A stretch of 64,000 nucleotides of DNA from CAVTYH01 sp963738835 (GTDB lineage: Bacteria > Planctomycetota > Planctomycetia > Pirellulales > JADZDJ01), in the NCBI GenBank assembly GCA_963738835.1, contig CAVTYH010000006.1:496001-560000 (forward strand), in the 5' to 3' direction. The notes below the pieces were generated by a model. That model had not been told where the DNA came from. It worked only from the letters and a program-made list of their open reading frames with translations, and made no database searches. Made by a program: the position numbers and the translations under genes. This document shows positions 29,643 through 39,476 of the stretch, piece after piece; positions within the stretch are counted from its first letter, which is position 1, and each line of letters begins with the position of its first letter.

Positions 29643-30713
29643 ATGAATCTGCACAGTTCCGTCATGCAAAACGGGCCATCGTCGGCCGCTCCAGTCTTGG
29701 TCCAGCTTTCAAAACTCAGTCGGCAAGATGTCCGCTGGCTGTGGCCGGGCCGCATTCCGCTGGGCAAACTTACGCTGCTGGCCGGCGACCCGGGTTTGGG
29801 GAAGAGTTTTCTCACGCTCGACATCGCGGCCCGAGTCACTCGCGGCGTTGCCTGGCCCGACGACGCCCAAGCCCGCGCACCGCAAGGCAGCGTTGTCCTG
29901 TTGAACGCCGAAGATGGCCTGGAAGACACCGTCTGCCCGCGTCTGGAACGTGCCGGCGCGAAGCTCGATCACGTCATGGCCCTGGCCGGCGCTCAATCTG
30001 CGGCCGGCGGGCCGCTGCGCGGTTTATCGCTCCACCGCGACTTGGAACTCTTGCGCGGCGTGCTGAAAGTGATGCCCGATTGCCGGCTGGTGGTCATCGA
30101 TCCCATCAGCGCGTACCTGGGCCACATCGACGGCAACAGCAACACGCAAGTGCGCTCGCTGCTCTTGCCGCTCTCGCAACTGGCTGCCGAGCGTAACGTG
30201 GCGGTGGTCGCGGTGACGCATCTGAACAAAAAATCGGTGGGCCGGGCTTTGTACCGCGCCATGGGTTCGCTGGCGTTTGTGGCCGCCGCGCGGGCTGCCT
30301 GGGGCGTGGTGCGCGACCCCAGCGACGATAAGCGCCGCTTACTGTTGCCGGTGAAAAACAATTTGTCGCCACAGATGAAAGGGCTCGCCTTTCGCCTGGC
30401 GGCCGCGAAGCCGGGCGAAGTCCCGACGGTGAAGTGGGATAAAGTGGCGATCGACCAATCGCTCGACCAACTGCTGGGCCCCAGCCTGGTTCCCGAGCAG
30501 CTAGAGCACCAAGAAAAAACCGACTATGCCGACGACTGGCTGTGCGAGCAACTTTCTCACGGGCCGATATCGCACCAAGATCTGTTAATTCACCGCCTGG
30601 TGGCCGGCGTCAGCGAATCGCAAATGTACCGCGCCGCCCGCCGCCTGGGTGTGATCAAAATCAAAGAAGGCTACACGCCGCAGTCCTGGAAATGGAAGCT
30701 ACCGGAGGAGTAG
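29643..30713 (+). CDS. RecA-like AAA family ATPase (RepA/AAA_25 type)
   Basis: 356 residues. Walker A is GDPGLGKS near residue 50, Walker B is LVVIDPIS near residue 160, and THLNKKS near residue 199 is a sensor-like segment. This architecture is that of RepA-like hexameric helicases and phage or plasmid AAA_25 ATPases. The C-terminal 80 residues include a probable winged-helix (HGPISHQDLLIHRL, QMYRAARRLGV). It is a relative of the ATPase inside the nearby island (35564-37088) but lies outside the island's att repeats and has an intact frame. It may be a remnant or domesticated part of an older element. Confidence 0.82.
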   Translation: MNLHSSVMQNGPSSAAPVLVQLSKLSRQDVRWLWPGRIPLGKLTLLAGDPGLGKSFLTLDIAARVTRGVAWPDDAQARAPQGSVVLLNAEDGLEDTVCPRLERAGAKLDHVMALAGAQSAAGGPLRGLSLHRDLELLRGVLKVMPDCRLVVIDPISAYLGHIDGNSNTQVRSLLLPLSQLAAERNVAVVAVTHLNKKSVGRALYRAMGSLAFVAAARAAWGVVRDPSDDKRRLLLPVKNNLSPQMKGLAFRLAAAKPGEVPTVKWDKVAIDQSLDQLLGPSLVPEQLEHQEKTDYADDWLCEQLSHGPISHQDLLIHRLVAGVSESQMYRAARRLGVIKIKEGYTPQSWKWKLPEE

Positions 30714-30913
30714 GACGATGTTGGCGTTGCTTGACGCGGCAGAATTGTAGCGATGGCTCGTGGACGACGATTTGCTGCAAATTTGTATATCGCCGCACAT
30801 CATTGTCGGGGAGACTAAATTCGATTGTTTGCATTGGGTAGGTAGTATTGGTAGTCTACCTCTGCCGGTATTGGTAAATCGAGTTTGAAACGTCTTATAT
30901 TCAGAGGAACGCC

Positions 30914-31495
30914 ATGAAAGCAATGGTTGCTGTTTTGGTTCTGATCTCTCTTCCGTGCGCCGTCCGCGCTGAGAGCGACAAGGACGACCCGAATGTTGTT
31001 CTTTTACGGTCAATTGAGAGTGAGGTCCAAGATGCAAAAACGGCTGGTGACATTCCCGACGCAACAACCTCAAAACGAGATGTCATTGAACGTGATGCCG
31101 TGAAGGCATTGAAAGCCTCGCTTGATGGAAAACAAATTACGTTGATCTTTCCGATCAAGGATGCTCAAAGCACTTCCACAAGCGTGAAGAAGACTGTGGG
31201 GGAAGAACAGGTCTTAAAGCTCGAACCCCCGCTGAATTTGAATGTGGACAAGCATGCGTTGACTTACCGGATGCGGCTTTCAAAGGATCAAATTCTCAAA
31301 ATAAACGAGGATAGTGTACTTGTGATCAGAGGTAAGATTTCCATCGAATACGCGGATCATCCCGATCTGGGCAAGACTCTCGTATCATGGAAAACGGCTC
31401 GCAATAAGGCGATCGTACTCAGTTTACACCCGATGAAAATCGAACTGGTGCTCAATAAAACTGAAAAACGCGTCCCTTACGACAGCAAAAAGTGA
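30914..31495 (+). CDS. Exported protein of unknown function
   Basis: 193 residues. AGAGGAACGCC precedes the ATG. A signal peptide (MKAMVAVLVLISLPCAVRA) is followed by a charged mature protein without cysteines. Alternating segments such as DGKQITLIFPIKDAQ, KHALTYRMRLSKDQI and DSVLVIRGKISIEYAD suggest a beta-rich fold. I do not recognise a family. It is transcribed in the same direction as the upstream ATPase but is separated by 200 bases. Confidence 0.65.
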   Translation: MKAMVAVLVLISLPCAVRAESDKDDPNVVLLRSIESEVQDAKTAGDIPDATTSKRDVIERDAVKALKASLDGKQITLIFPIKDAQSTSTSVKKTVGEEQVLKLEPPLNLNVDKHALTYRMRLSKDQILKINEDSVLVIRGKISIEYADHPDLGKTLVSWKTARNKAIVLSLHPMKIELVLNKTEKRVPYDSKK

Positions 31496-31514
31496 CACGG
31501 TACGAATTGTTTAT

Positions 31515-31829
31515 TTAATCTGACTTTGTTGCTGGGCGTGCGGCGCACTTCGCTAAAAACTTAACAAACTGATCCACGTCGTCAAAATTCACTCCATCTT
31601 GCAATGCCAGCGAAATAACCAAGTGAACAACAGCGAAGCGAATTAAGTCCGTCGTCGCGTCATCAGTTACATTAAGCTGCCATTCAGCAGGGGAGCTGGC
31701 AATTTCGAAGTCTCTAGGCCAATAGAGCATAGTGGCCTGAAAACCACGCCTCTCCATTTCATGCAATATGTTGTCCTCATCGCATTTTGGCAGTGTCTTT
31801 AGGTGGGCCTCGATTTCTCCTCGATCCAT
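31515..31829 (-). CDS. Small protein of unknown function
   Basis: 104 residues, acidic, starting MDRGEIEAHLKTLPKCDED. No signal peptide or known motif is seen. It follows the zinc-ribbon gene with a 15-base gap on the same strand, so the pair is probably co-transcribed. Its amino-acid composition is balanced, which supports a real gene. Confidence 0.5.
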   Translation of the reverse strand: MDRGEIEAHLKTLPKCDEDNILHEMERRGFQATMLYWPRDFEIASSPAEWQLNVTDDATTDLIRFAVVHLVISLALQDGVNFDDVDQFVKFLAKCAARPATKSD

Positions 31830-31844
31830 CGCTTGTTGGCGGTC

Positions 31845-32171
31845 CTACGCTGCATCAATCATCGCACTGATTTTTTTAGCGCTTATCCCGTCGTCGAACT
31901 CAATTCCTAAATCGGTTGCATATTCCTTTTGTTTATCGGTTGCCGGTCGCTCTCTTCGCCTTTTTGTAGGAATGGCATAACCCAATGTTCCGTCAATAGT
32001 ATTGACGGACGTTGGGCGGATTGCCTCAACGGCCGCTGGCGACGGTGCAACTTCAGGAATCGAAACTGACTGCTTGCATTTCGGGCATGATACGGTTTTG
32101 CCCACCAGACTTTCGCGAGCGCGAAGTTTGGCTCCACACGACGGGCATTGAATCTGAATTGCAGAAGACAT
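31845..32171 (-). CDS. Zinc-ribbon protein
   Basis: 108 residues. CPSCGAKLRARESLVGKTVS followed by CPKC is a two-knuckle zinc ribbon at residues 9-33, of the sort common in planctomycete membrane-associated or regulatory proteins. A linker leads to a helical C-terminus (DKQKEYATDLGIEFDDGISA), which resembles a short SAP-like or helical tail. No transmembrane helix is present. Function unknown. Confidence 0.65.
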   Translation of the reverse strand: MSSAIQIQCPSCGAKLRARESLVGKTVSCPKCKQSVSIPEVAPSPAAVEAIRPTSVNTIDGTLGYAIPTKRRRERPATDKQKEYATDLGIEFDDGISAKKISAMIDAA

Positions 32172-32337
32172 TTGCCGCTTCCTGGTATATTAGCGGGATG
32201 ATAGCTTGGAGCGATTGCTTACGTAACAAATGCGCCAATAGAAAAGGCAGCACGCGAGGGGCAGGTCCGGAAAAAAAGGGGGTGCGGCTCGATTCCAACG
32301 ATTCCTTTGTCGGGACGGCTTAGAAAACCGCCAGCTA

Positions 32338-32362
32338 AACCGGTCACAAACTGTGACCGGTT
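32338..32362. promoter_or_regulatory. Perfect 11-bp inverted repeat, candidate operator
   Basis: AACCGGTCACA and TGTGACCGGTT are exact inverses around a 3-base centre (AAC). There is no T-run, so it is not a typical terminator. It ends 41 bases before the XRE gene start, where an autoregulatory operator is expected. Confidence 0.6.
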
Positions 32363-32403
32363 CGCAGAAGTACTTCGAGTCAAAGTGAAAGGCAATTGAA
32401 CAA

Positions 32404-32658
32404 ATGCTGCCGCCACTGCCAAAACCCAATAAGCGCGGGAATTATCGTGCGGTCGAATATGCCCGCGCAAGTTTGGCTCGCAAGGTTATCCGTGACCGCG
32501 TGGCGACGGGATTGAGCCAGAGGGAATTAGCCAGGTTGGCCGGCATTCGGGTGGAAACTATCTGCCGCATCGAAACGGGAAAGAATACTCCCAGCGTGCC
32601 AACCATCGACCGGATCGACCGCGCGCTGAAAGCCGCAATCAAACGGAAAGGAAAGTGA
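32404..32658 (+). CDS. XRE family helix-turn-helix regulator
   Basis: 84 residues. The helix-turn-helix is GLSQRELARLAGIRVETICR, followed by IETGKNTPSVPTIDRIDRAL, the standard XRE pattern. The protein has only the DNA-binding domain. A strong palindrome 41 bases upstream is a plausible self-controlled operator. It lies just outside the left end of the integrated island and has an intact frame, so it may belong to the chromosome or to an older insertion. Confidence 0.85.
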   Translation: MLPPLPKPNKRGNYRAVEYARASLARKVIRDRVATGLSQRELARLAGIRVETICRIETGKNTPSVPTIDRIDRALKAAIKRKGK

Positions 32659-32765
32659 GCTACTGTCCTTTCTGACAAACTTGCGGCAGGTGCCGATCGC
32701 GGCGGAAGTTTGGTTCGTCGATCGGATAGGCTGACGCTCGAAAAAACTGCGTCACCGCAACTTTC

Positions 32766-32978
32766 TCACTTCCGTTTGCTCTTGGCGGCTTTGGCAGCTT
32801 TGGCGTCGCGCTGCTGTTTCGCCTTGGCGAGCGTTTTGAGCAGCGACACGTAGCCCGGCGAAATTTTGTAGCCCAGCTTCTTAGCTTCGGCGGATATCTG
32901 GGTTGGCGAATCCATTCCTTTGGCACGCAGTTGCCGGACAATGGCGGATTTGCTCTTCGTCTTGGTGGTCGCTGCCAT
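32766..32978 (-). CDS. Small basic Lys/Ala-rich protein
   Basis: 70 residues from ATG 32978, with GAGGAACC upstream. The middle reads IVRQLRAKGMDSPTQISAEA, LGYKISPGYVSLLKTLAKAK, like a short winged-helix or other DNA-binding unit, and the C-terminus is a Lys/Ala-rich tail (AAKAAKSKRK). Such small basic proteins in planctomycetes are candidates for nucleoid-associated roles; this is inference. It is the last gene before attL. Confidence 0.6.
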   Translation of the reverse strand: MAATTKTKSKSAIVRQLRAKGMDSPTQISAEAKKLGYKISPGYVSLLKTLAKAKQQRDAKAAKAAKSKRK

Positions 32979-33102
32979 ACGGGTTCCTCGTAGATGCGGA
33001 TGCTTCAAAAGATTGGATATTTCATCTTGGATTTAGGGCCGATTGTCAAGCGTAAGCCCGGGCCTCAACGCGAACGGTTTGGCAAATATCGCTTCCAGAC
33101 AA

Positions 33103-33123
33103 TGGGCGGCACAGGACTCGAAC
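33103..33123 (+). repeat. attL, left copy of tRNA-Val 3' end
   Basis: 21 bases identical to 42954-42974, beginning TGGGCGGCACAGG. The preceding ACA is also shared after one mismatch. It carries only the 3' end of the tRNA, so it is the displaced copy. Confidence 0.88.
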
Positions 33124-33299
33124 ACCATGCGGATTTGCCGAGAGATAGTGGCAACTGGACCCGACCGGCGGGGCACAGGACGGCGCATTTCCTCACGATC
33201 CTGATTTGCAAGCCGTGGTCGATGCCGTGGCCGGCGCTGTCGGAAGGCACGCGCGGTGCGATTGTGATTTTGGCAACCGGGGGAAAATCGTTACATTGA
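33124..33299 (+). other. Alternative integrase C-terminal tail, joined only in the excised form
   Basis: The frame that reads Gly-Gly-Thr-Gly-Leu-Glu through attL stays open to a stop at 33299 and ends in WPALSEGTRGAIVILA. In a circularised element this segment would follow the integrase codons upstream of attR in the same frame, adding about 65 residues to the integrase. A neighbouring frame reads HDPDLQAVVDA just before WPALSE, so the segment may itself carry an indel. The rest of the 33009-33399 stretch shows nothing else. Confidence 0.55.
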
Positions 33300-33408
33300 T
33301 TCTTGCTCGGGTGCGAGCTGTAGCAACCGCTCCGCGGCCCTCCGTCGTTTCGGGCGCTCACCTGCGGGCGGCGGTTGGCTGGCCCGGCTCAACTGGCAGG
33401 TGAGCAAA

Positions 33409-34039
33409 ATGGCAGTCATTCAAGCGCTCGAAAATGCCCGAGCAGCGTGGGAAGCCGGGCAAGCCATCATCGCCAACAAATTCAAGCCTCTGCTGGCGAA
33501 ACACAAGTTGCAAATCAAAGCCGACGATCCGACGGACCGCTTGACGTTGGAGCGTTGCCGCACGCGATTGCTGAAGGAATTGGCAACGATTCCCGGTCTG
33601 TCCACCGATGATGAGTGGAAACACAAACCGACCACAGACAGAAACCGTATTTGGTCGCTGGGCTCTTGCTACGTCGAATTTGTCAGCGGAAATGCCGACG
33701 AACTATTGAAACTTGTTGTCGAACAACAGCTATCCAGTTGCAATTGGAAAAAAGCCGAATGGCGAAAACGGATCGTCGATCCGATGGAAACGTTTTGCGA
33801 AATTGCAGCGGGAATGGTTCGTGAAAACTTCGGCAGAATATATCGGCCCGGAATACATCGGCCCGTACTCGCCATCGGAATGGTGCAAGGTATTTGGTCG
33901 AATTTCGCTGAAAACTTTTCAACGCTGGCGCGATGACAAGAAGCTGCGCGTTGATCCGAAGTCTCCCAGCGAAAGGCGTATTCGCATTCACCGGGAAGAT
34001 GTCAGTCGATTTGCCAAAGAAAATCTTCCCGCGAATTAG
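33409..34039 (+). CDS. Unknown island protein with C-terminal HTH-like segment, probably frameshifted
   Basis: The ATG at 33409 has AGGTGAG upstream, as does the integrase. The first frame (MAVIQALENARAAWEAGQA to about 33815) encodes a helical protein without known motifs. The second frame (about 33815-34039) reads SPSEWCKVFGRISLKTFQRW followed by RIHREDVSRFAKENL, a MerR/excisionase-like helix-turn-helix pattern. One indel near 33815 would join them to about 210 residues. Two overlapping genes, the second starting at a GTG, cannot be ruled out. Confidence 0.55.
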
Positions 34040-34123
34040 TCACGAATTGGCCTTATCTGGCCAAATCCGATTGCCGGCGATTTTCATTCTTTTCGCGCGT
34101 TCATTCCCGATTACGATGCGGGC

Positions 34124-34330
34124 ATGAATGAAATCCTGCTCGACGGCGATGAAGCGGCGGCACAATTGCGAATCTCGCGCACGAAGCTGACCCGGCTCGC
34201 GCGCCGCGGCGAAGTGCCGCACGTGCTATTACCCGACGGCGAAATAAGGTTTCGCCGCGACGATCTCGTCGTTTGGGTCGCGAGCTACCGGCAACCACCG
34301 GCCGCGCAACCGCAAGAGGTGGCGCGATGA
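34124..34330 (+). CDS. Excisionase-like helix-turn-helix (HTH_17) protein
   Basis: 68 residues: LDGDEAAAQLRISRTKLTRL is the recognition half and ARRGEVPHVLLPDGEIRFRR the wing, followed by DDLVVWVA. This is the standard HTH_17/excisionase pattern, a likely directionality factor or regulator of the island. It overlaps the next small gene by four bases (ATGA), which indicates coupled translation. Confidence 0.78.
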   Translation: MNEILLDGDEAAAQLRISRTKLTRLARRGEVPHVLLPDGEIRFRRDDLVVWVASYRQPPAAQPQEVAR

Positions 34331-34554
34331 TTGCCCCAGCTACCGGCACCGTGCCGAAACTGTTGCTGACGCTGCCCGAGGCCGCCGAAGCGCTGTCAGC
34401 GTTGCGAGCGGACCGTCAGCCGATTGATTGGTCGCGGCGAGATTCCCGCCGTTCAAATCGGGCCGCGAGGAGTGCGCGTCAGCGTGACGGCGCTGAGCAA
34501 TGGATTGCGCGCCAGCAAACGCGGAGGTCGCAGAATGAGCCGCAACCTGGCTGA
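34327..34554 (+). CDS. Second HTH_17-like protein, two compensating frameshifts
   Basis: It starts at the ATGA overlap with the previous gene. The frame reads LLLTLPEAAEALS, then the matching continuation ERTVSRLIGRGEIPAVQIGP and RGVRVSVTALS lies in the next frame, and the end QWIARQQTRRSQ returns to the first. Two opposite indels near 34400 and 34497 would give an intact excisionase-like protein of about 75 residues. A pair of HTH_17 genes suggests one excisionase and one repressor or replication protein. Confidence 0.6.
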   Translation: MIAPATGTVPKLLLTLPEAAEALSALRADRQPIDWSRRDSRRSNRAARSARQRDGAEQWIARQQTRRSQNEPQPG

Positions 34555-34774
34555 AGCTGCTGGAAGCCCTCGACGGCAATCGCCAAAGCCGGACCAGTCT
34601 TGCCAAGCCGATCTGCGCGATTGGTTAGCCAGCCTGGGAACGTCAGCTGCGGGCGCAGTGCACTCCGCGGGTATCGCCAGTTACGGCCGCTTTGGTCGCT
34701 GGGCTACTCGATGAGGTTTGCGCGTTCTGGCGGTGGTACGGTGGACAAGCTAATGCACCGGCACGGAGGTCAGC

Positions 34775-35567
34775 ATGAAGCAACGGCTGCCAGCGATCGA
34801 AATGCAGGTTCCAGTTATTGTCAGCAACGGATTTTCCGCACCCAAAGGTGCAATTGACCCGCCGGACGTTTTCATCGGCGGCAGTAAGCTCGACGACCTG
34901 GCCGAATTGGCCAACGCCGCGCATCGTGCGTGCGAGCAAGCGGTACGCTCGGCACTGATCCATGCCAAGGACTGTGGCGAAACACTTGTCGAGGCCAAGC
35001 GACAAGTCGGCCACGGGCATTTTCTGGCGTGGCTGGCAAAACATTGCGAATTCTCTGCCCGGCAGGCCGAGCGGTATGCGAGGATTTTCCGCATGGGACA
35101 TGCTTGTGCGGCTGTCAGGCGACCAGTGGCAGCCACGGCACAGCCGGGCAAATTCGTCGCGCGTGTCGAATTTGGGAATTGAGAGCCTCAGCATTCGTGA
35201 GGCCCTGAAGCTGTTAGCCGATCCCGAAAACAAGCCAACGACAATTGATAAGCAACCACGATCGATTTTTGCAGGTGGCCCATGCCCGTCTTGTGGCGTA
35301 TCGATGGTTCGGACATCGGCGAAATATCACACCTGCCCCGAGTGTCCCGATTGCCGGCTGCATCCAAATTCAGGCGGCGGACCTGGCGAGCCGCAGTGCA
35401 CGGTCGTAAGGGCGCTGACACTGTGGAACAAAATGCAGCCTGAAGATCGTGCTTGGTTTCTGGCTGAGGTTCGGCGATTGAGCACCGAAAGAATCGTGGG
35501 GGCGTTGGCGACGGTCGCACAGGAATCGACACCGCGGATGTTGTTTGCGCAGGAGGCAATCAAATGA
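34775..35567 (+). CDS. DUF3102-like protein with zinc-finger C-terminus, frameshifted
   Basis: The first frame (34775-35182) carries ALIHAKDCGETLVEAKRQVG, HGHFLAWLAKHCEFSARQAE, RYARIF, the DUF3102 signature found in phage and plasmid genes. The matching continuation RVSNLGIESLSIREALKLLA lies in another frame up to 35567, so one indel near 35140 is inferred. The C-terminal part has CPSCG and CPECPDC pairs, a probable zinc finger. DUF3102 proteins are often linked to replication or partition functions; the exact role is unknown. Confidence 0.65.
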
Positions 35568-37088
35568 GCCGATTGCCGACAGCAGAAGAGGACGCGGCCT
35601 ATGATGCGTACTCGCCAGCAGAGAACAAAACGAGTCTGCAAATCACCTGTGGACCACCAAATAAGATCGACCTCTGCCTGGTTCATGTTCGCCATCGTGG
35701 CGAGGTGATTTTTCAAGACCGGATCGACCCGTACCGCAGCGAACCGCGCAATAAAATTGCCGATGCCATTTGCCGGCGGGCGGATTATGTAGACGACGAT
35801 GGCACGCCGTTCGATTGGGCGCTGGTCGAGGTTGACCAGCAATTGCGTGCAGCCGCCGCGTCGCCCACGGCGACAATCGAATCGCTCAATCTGCCCGTGC
35901 TCAAGAATCTGGCGACCGTTCAGCCGGAAGATATTTTTTGGCTCTGCGCAACCGAATCGCGCTGGGAAAAATCACGATCTTCGCTGGCGACCCGGGCTTG
36001 GGAAAAAGTTTTCTTACGATCGACATTGCGGCTCGAATCACGCTCGGCAGTCGTTGGCCGGATATTAACGAGCGTGCGCCGATCGGCAGCGTAGTAATCA
36101 TGAACGCGGAGGACGCGCTGGGCGACACCGTTAAGCCACGGCTGGTTGCAGCTGGTGCAGATTGTTCAAGGGTCACCGCGCTACAGGCCACCGCTGGCCG
36201 CGACGAAGCCGGAGAGTACGAGCGCGGTGTCGATTTGCAGCGTGATTTGCTGATTGTCGAGCAAGCCATCGATTCCAGGCCCGACACAAAGGCAGTAATC
36301 ATCGACCCACTGTCAGCGCCTATCTCGGCAAGATCGATTCTCACAAAAATGCTGATGTCCGATCGGTGCTGGCTCCGCTTTCCAAATTAGCGGCCGCCAA
36401 AGGCGTGGCGATCATTGCCGTCGATCACTTAACCAAAGCTGAGGTTAAGGCCGTCTACCGTGTAACCGGCTCAATTGCATTTACGGCGCTGCCCGAAGCC
36501 GTGTGGGCAGTTACAGCCGATGCCGACGATCCGACGGAGCGACGCCGGCTCTTCTTGCCAATTAAAAACAACCTGGCCGAAAAACAACCCGGCCTGGCCT
36601 TTGAGTTGTCCGCCCAGCACGGTTGCAACGGAACGCCCTGCATTGTGTGGGCTGCCGAGCCGGTAAGTATCTCAGCTGAGCAAGCGATGGGATCAAGGAC
36701 AACCCGACCGGGACCATCCCCCGACGAGCGGGACGAAGCTGAGCAGTTCTTGCGTGATGCCCTGGCCGATGGGCCACGACTGGCTAAAGAGATTGAAGAC
36801 GAGGCCAAGCAAGCACGCGGCATTGCCAAGCGGACCCTGGATAGGGCACGGAAAGTTGTCGGCGTCGATGCGTTCCGGGATGTCATTCCAGGCCCCTGGC
36901 TGCTTCGAATTCCAACATTGCCACCAACATTGCCAAACCCCTCTAGGGACAAAGAGCTTGGCAATCTTGGCATCCTTGCACAAACACAGAGAGAGAGTAG
37001 TGAAAGTACTGGTTATGAATCCAAGGATGCCAAGTTGTCTGTGCCTAGTGGACAATGTGGCGGTCTACCCCTTGGAGACGGATTCTGA
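35564..37088 (+). CDS. RecA-like AAA family ATPase of the island, frameshifted
   Basis: It overlaps the preceding stop by four bases. The N-terminal 120 residues (MSRLPTAEEDAAYDAYSPAE) are followed, after an indel near 35935, by a helicase-like core: FAGDPGLGKSFLTIDIAARI (Walker A) and AVIIDPLS (Walker B). After a second indel near 36317 comes AYLGKIDSHKNADVRSVLAP and VDHLTKAEVKAVYR. The core parallels the intact ATPase at 29643-30713. It probably serves replication of the island. The C-terminal region (ADGPRLAKEIEDEAKQARG) looks like a winged helix. Confidence 0.75.
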
Positions 37089-37149
37089 CCGCAGCGGGAG
37101 CTGCCCCGACAGTGGACAATCCAACAGCAATCGACCACGTACCTGGTGA

Positions 37150-37877
37150 ATGAAGATGGGAACAACGCAACACCCGACCCCCGAATCCGAAACTGCCACT
37201 GGCACTCAACCGCCGTCGTGCTCTGCGTCGTCCGTAGTCCTCATCGGACCCGAACACCCAATGAAAATCCCTGACGTGGTAACGACTTGCGACAACGGCG
37301 ATTCTCAGACGGCGCAGATTGCGGCGCAAAAACCCCCAAAAACGTCGGGGAAAGCATCCGGGCAAGCCGGCGGAGCCCATTTGGCAATCGAAACCGAACC
37401 ACGCATGGCACGCGCGGCTGGCTAGTGCTGGGCAGTCTGCCTAAAGGGGCGGCCTGGATTCGCCGCACAGCCAACGCATTCCGCCGGCAGATCGAAGCCG
37501 CGGTGCTCGAAACAAATGGCGAGCTAACGCCCCTACGCTTCCGCGCTCTGCCAATGGCCACGCGGCACGAAGGCAGGGTTTTGCTGGCCGGCCGCTGGCT
37601 CCGGTTGCATGGTGAAGGCATACCGCTCAGCGACCGCCTGTCGCTGCTCAAAACAATTGGCGATGCGACAGACGCCCGAGACCGCTGCTTGAAACTTGCG
37701 GGCCTGGATCGTTTGCCGGCCACAGTAAACCCGTGGGCTTCGTTGCACGCTGTGCCAGACAACAGCAACGGCTCGATAGACGACGATCCCCCAAACGCAA
37801 CAGACGCGAAGCCAGAGGCCGCAAACGGCATTGGTGAACGTGTGAACATAGGCAAACCCGACGGGGGTGCAGCATGA
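37150..37877 (+). CDS. Island protein of unknown function, frameshifted
   Basis: Two frames join near 37400. The C-terminal part, GWLVLGSLPKGAAWIRRTAN followed by AFRRQIEAAVLETNGELTPL and RWLRLHGEGIPLSDRLSLLK, is basic and helical. Its place directly before the terminase large subunit would suit a small-terminase-like DNA-binding protein. That is only positional inference; no diagnostic motif is visible. Confidence 0.5.
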
Positions 37878-37987
37878 AACTCCGTCTTCGCAAGACACGA
37901 AAGCGATACTTCCGCCCCGCGCAGTGAAACGCAGGCAGCAATCGAGCGTCGCCGCTGGCAACAGCAGTCACGGAAGGCGGGCAACCG

Positions 37988-39474
37988 ATGAACGCCAACG
38001 TGCTCAAACACTTTTCCGCCGATCCCCTGGCGTTCATTGCGAATCTCACGATTCCAAGCGTCCGGGGTCCACAGATGTTCGGCGTCTGCATGGCTCCGTT
38101 TCAGCGTGAGCGGTTCAAGTCGATTGCACCGGCTTTGTTGGCCATGGCCCGTGGCGAGAAACCACCGATCGGCAAGTTTTGGTGGGAAGCCACGAAGGGC
38201 GGCAGCAAAGATTCTGACCTGGCGTGCTGTCTGCTGTGGTTGTTGGCATTCAGCGACCGTCCCTTATCGTGCCAAGCGGCGCGTGCGGACGCAGACCAAG
38301 CCGACGAGCTACGGAAAGCGGCGAAAGATATTCTGCGGCTCAATCCCTGGCTCAATCAGCGGGTGAGCATCCAGAACTGGAAAATCAACTGCGAAGCCAC
38401 GGGCGCAACGTGCTGAAATCGTTGCGTCCGACGTCGCCGGTTCGCACGGTGTCGCGACCCGACGTGCTGATTGTCAATGAGCTGTCGCATATCACCAAGC
38501 AAGAGTTTGCCGAAAACTTAATGGACAACGCGGCAAAGTGCCGCACGGTCTGGTTGCAATCGCAACGAACGCTGGCCAGTTGGGCACGTGGCAATACAAG
38601 TGGCGAGAGCTGGCCCGCACTTCCGACCGCTGGGCATTCCACCAATGGGCACAACCGGCTCCGTGGTTGGATCCAAGCGGAAATGGACGAAGCCAAACTC
38701 CGCAACAGCACGGCACGTTATCTGCGGTTGTGGCATGGCGTGTGGGCATCGGGCGCAGGCGATGCGTTGGACGCTGCCGACATCGAAGCGGCAATCATGC
38801 TGCCGCCGATCGCCGCATTTACCTGCGCCGGGCCGCTTTGTTCGCACCCGAGCCACGTTGCGGTTATGTCGCCGGGCTCGACTTGGGAATTAAAAACGAT
38901 CATTCGGCGCTGGTTGTGCTGGGCCGCAACGGTCGGACGCAACGCATTCGCCTGGCACAATGTCAATCGTGGGCACCGGGCGTGGTCGGTTCGGTGGACT
39001 TAACACGTGGAAGTCGAGATGCCGTTTTTCAGGCGCACCGACATTTCGATTTTCGGTCTCGGTTACGATCCCTGGCAATGTGCATTGATGGCACAGCGGT
39101 TCACCCGCCGCGGCGTGCCGATGAAAGAGATTCCGTTTCAGGGCAAGAATCTCGACAAGATGGCAACCACGCTATTGGAAGTTTTCCGCAGCCGACGTAT
39201 CGATTTGTTCCGCGATGAAAGGTTGATTCGCGACTTGCAGCGGTTGTCGATCGTGGAGAAAAGTTTCGGTCACAAGTTGGAAGCCGACGAGCGATGCAGC
39301 GGGCACGCCGACAGGGCGATTGCCTTTGCGATTGCCTTGCCGCTGGCGATTGACGTTTCGCCCACCGTCGGCCAGCCGTGGGGTGGAGTTATCCAAACAC
39401 GTAACAATATCTTCCGTCCCGCCGGCACTGGTGAACAACCGAACCCTCTCAACCCGTTTTCACGAAAGGTTTGA
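37988..39474 (+). pseudogene. Phage terminase large subunit-like, at least six frameshifts
   Basis: The N-terminal frame has FWWEATKGGSKDSDLACCLL, a Walker A-like ATPase segment. Other frames then supply EIVASDVAGSHGV, RPDVLIVNELSHIT (Walker B-like), VAIATNAGQLGTWQYKWREL, GDALDAADIEAAI, the RNase H-like nuclease start GYVAGLDLGIKNDHSALVVL, and finally FGLGYDPWQCALMAQRF and GHADRAIAFAIALPLA to 39474. The order matches a phage-like packaging motor of ATPase plus nuclease, of about 490 residues. As sequenced it cannot be translated. Confidence 0.7.
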
Positions 39475-39476
39475 AC

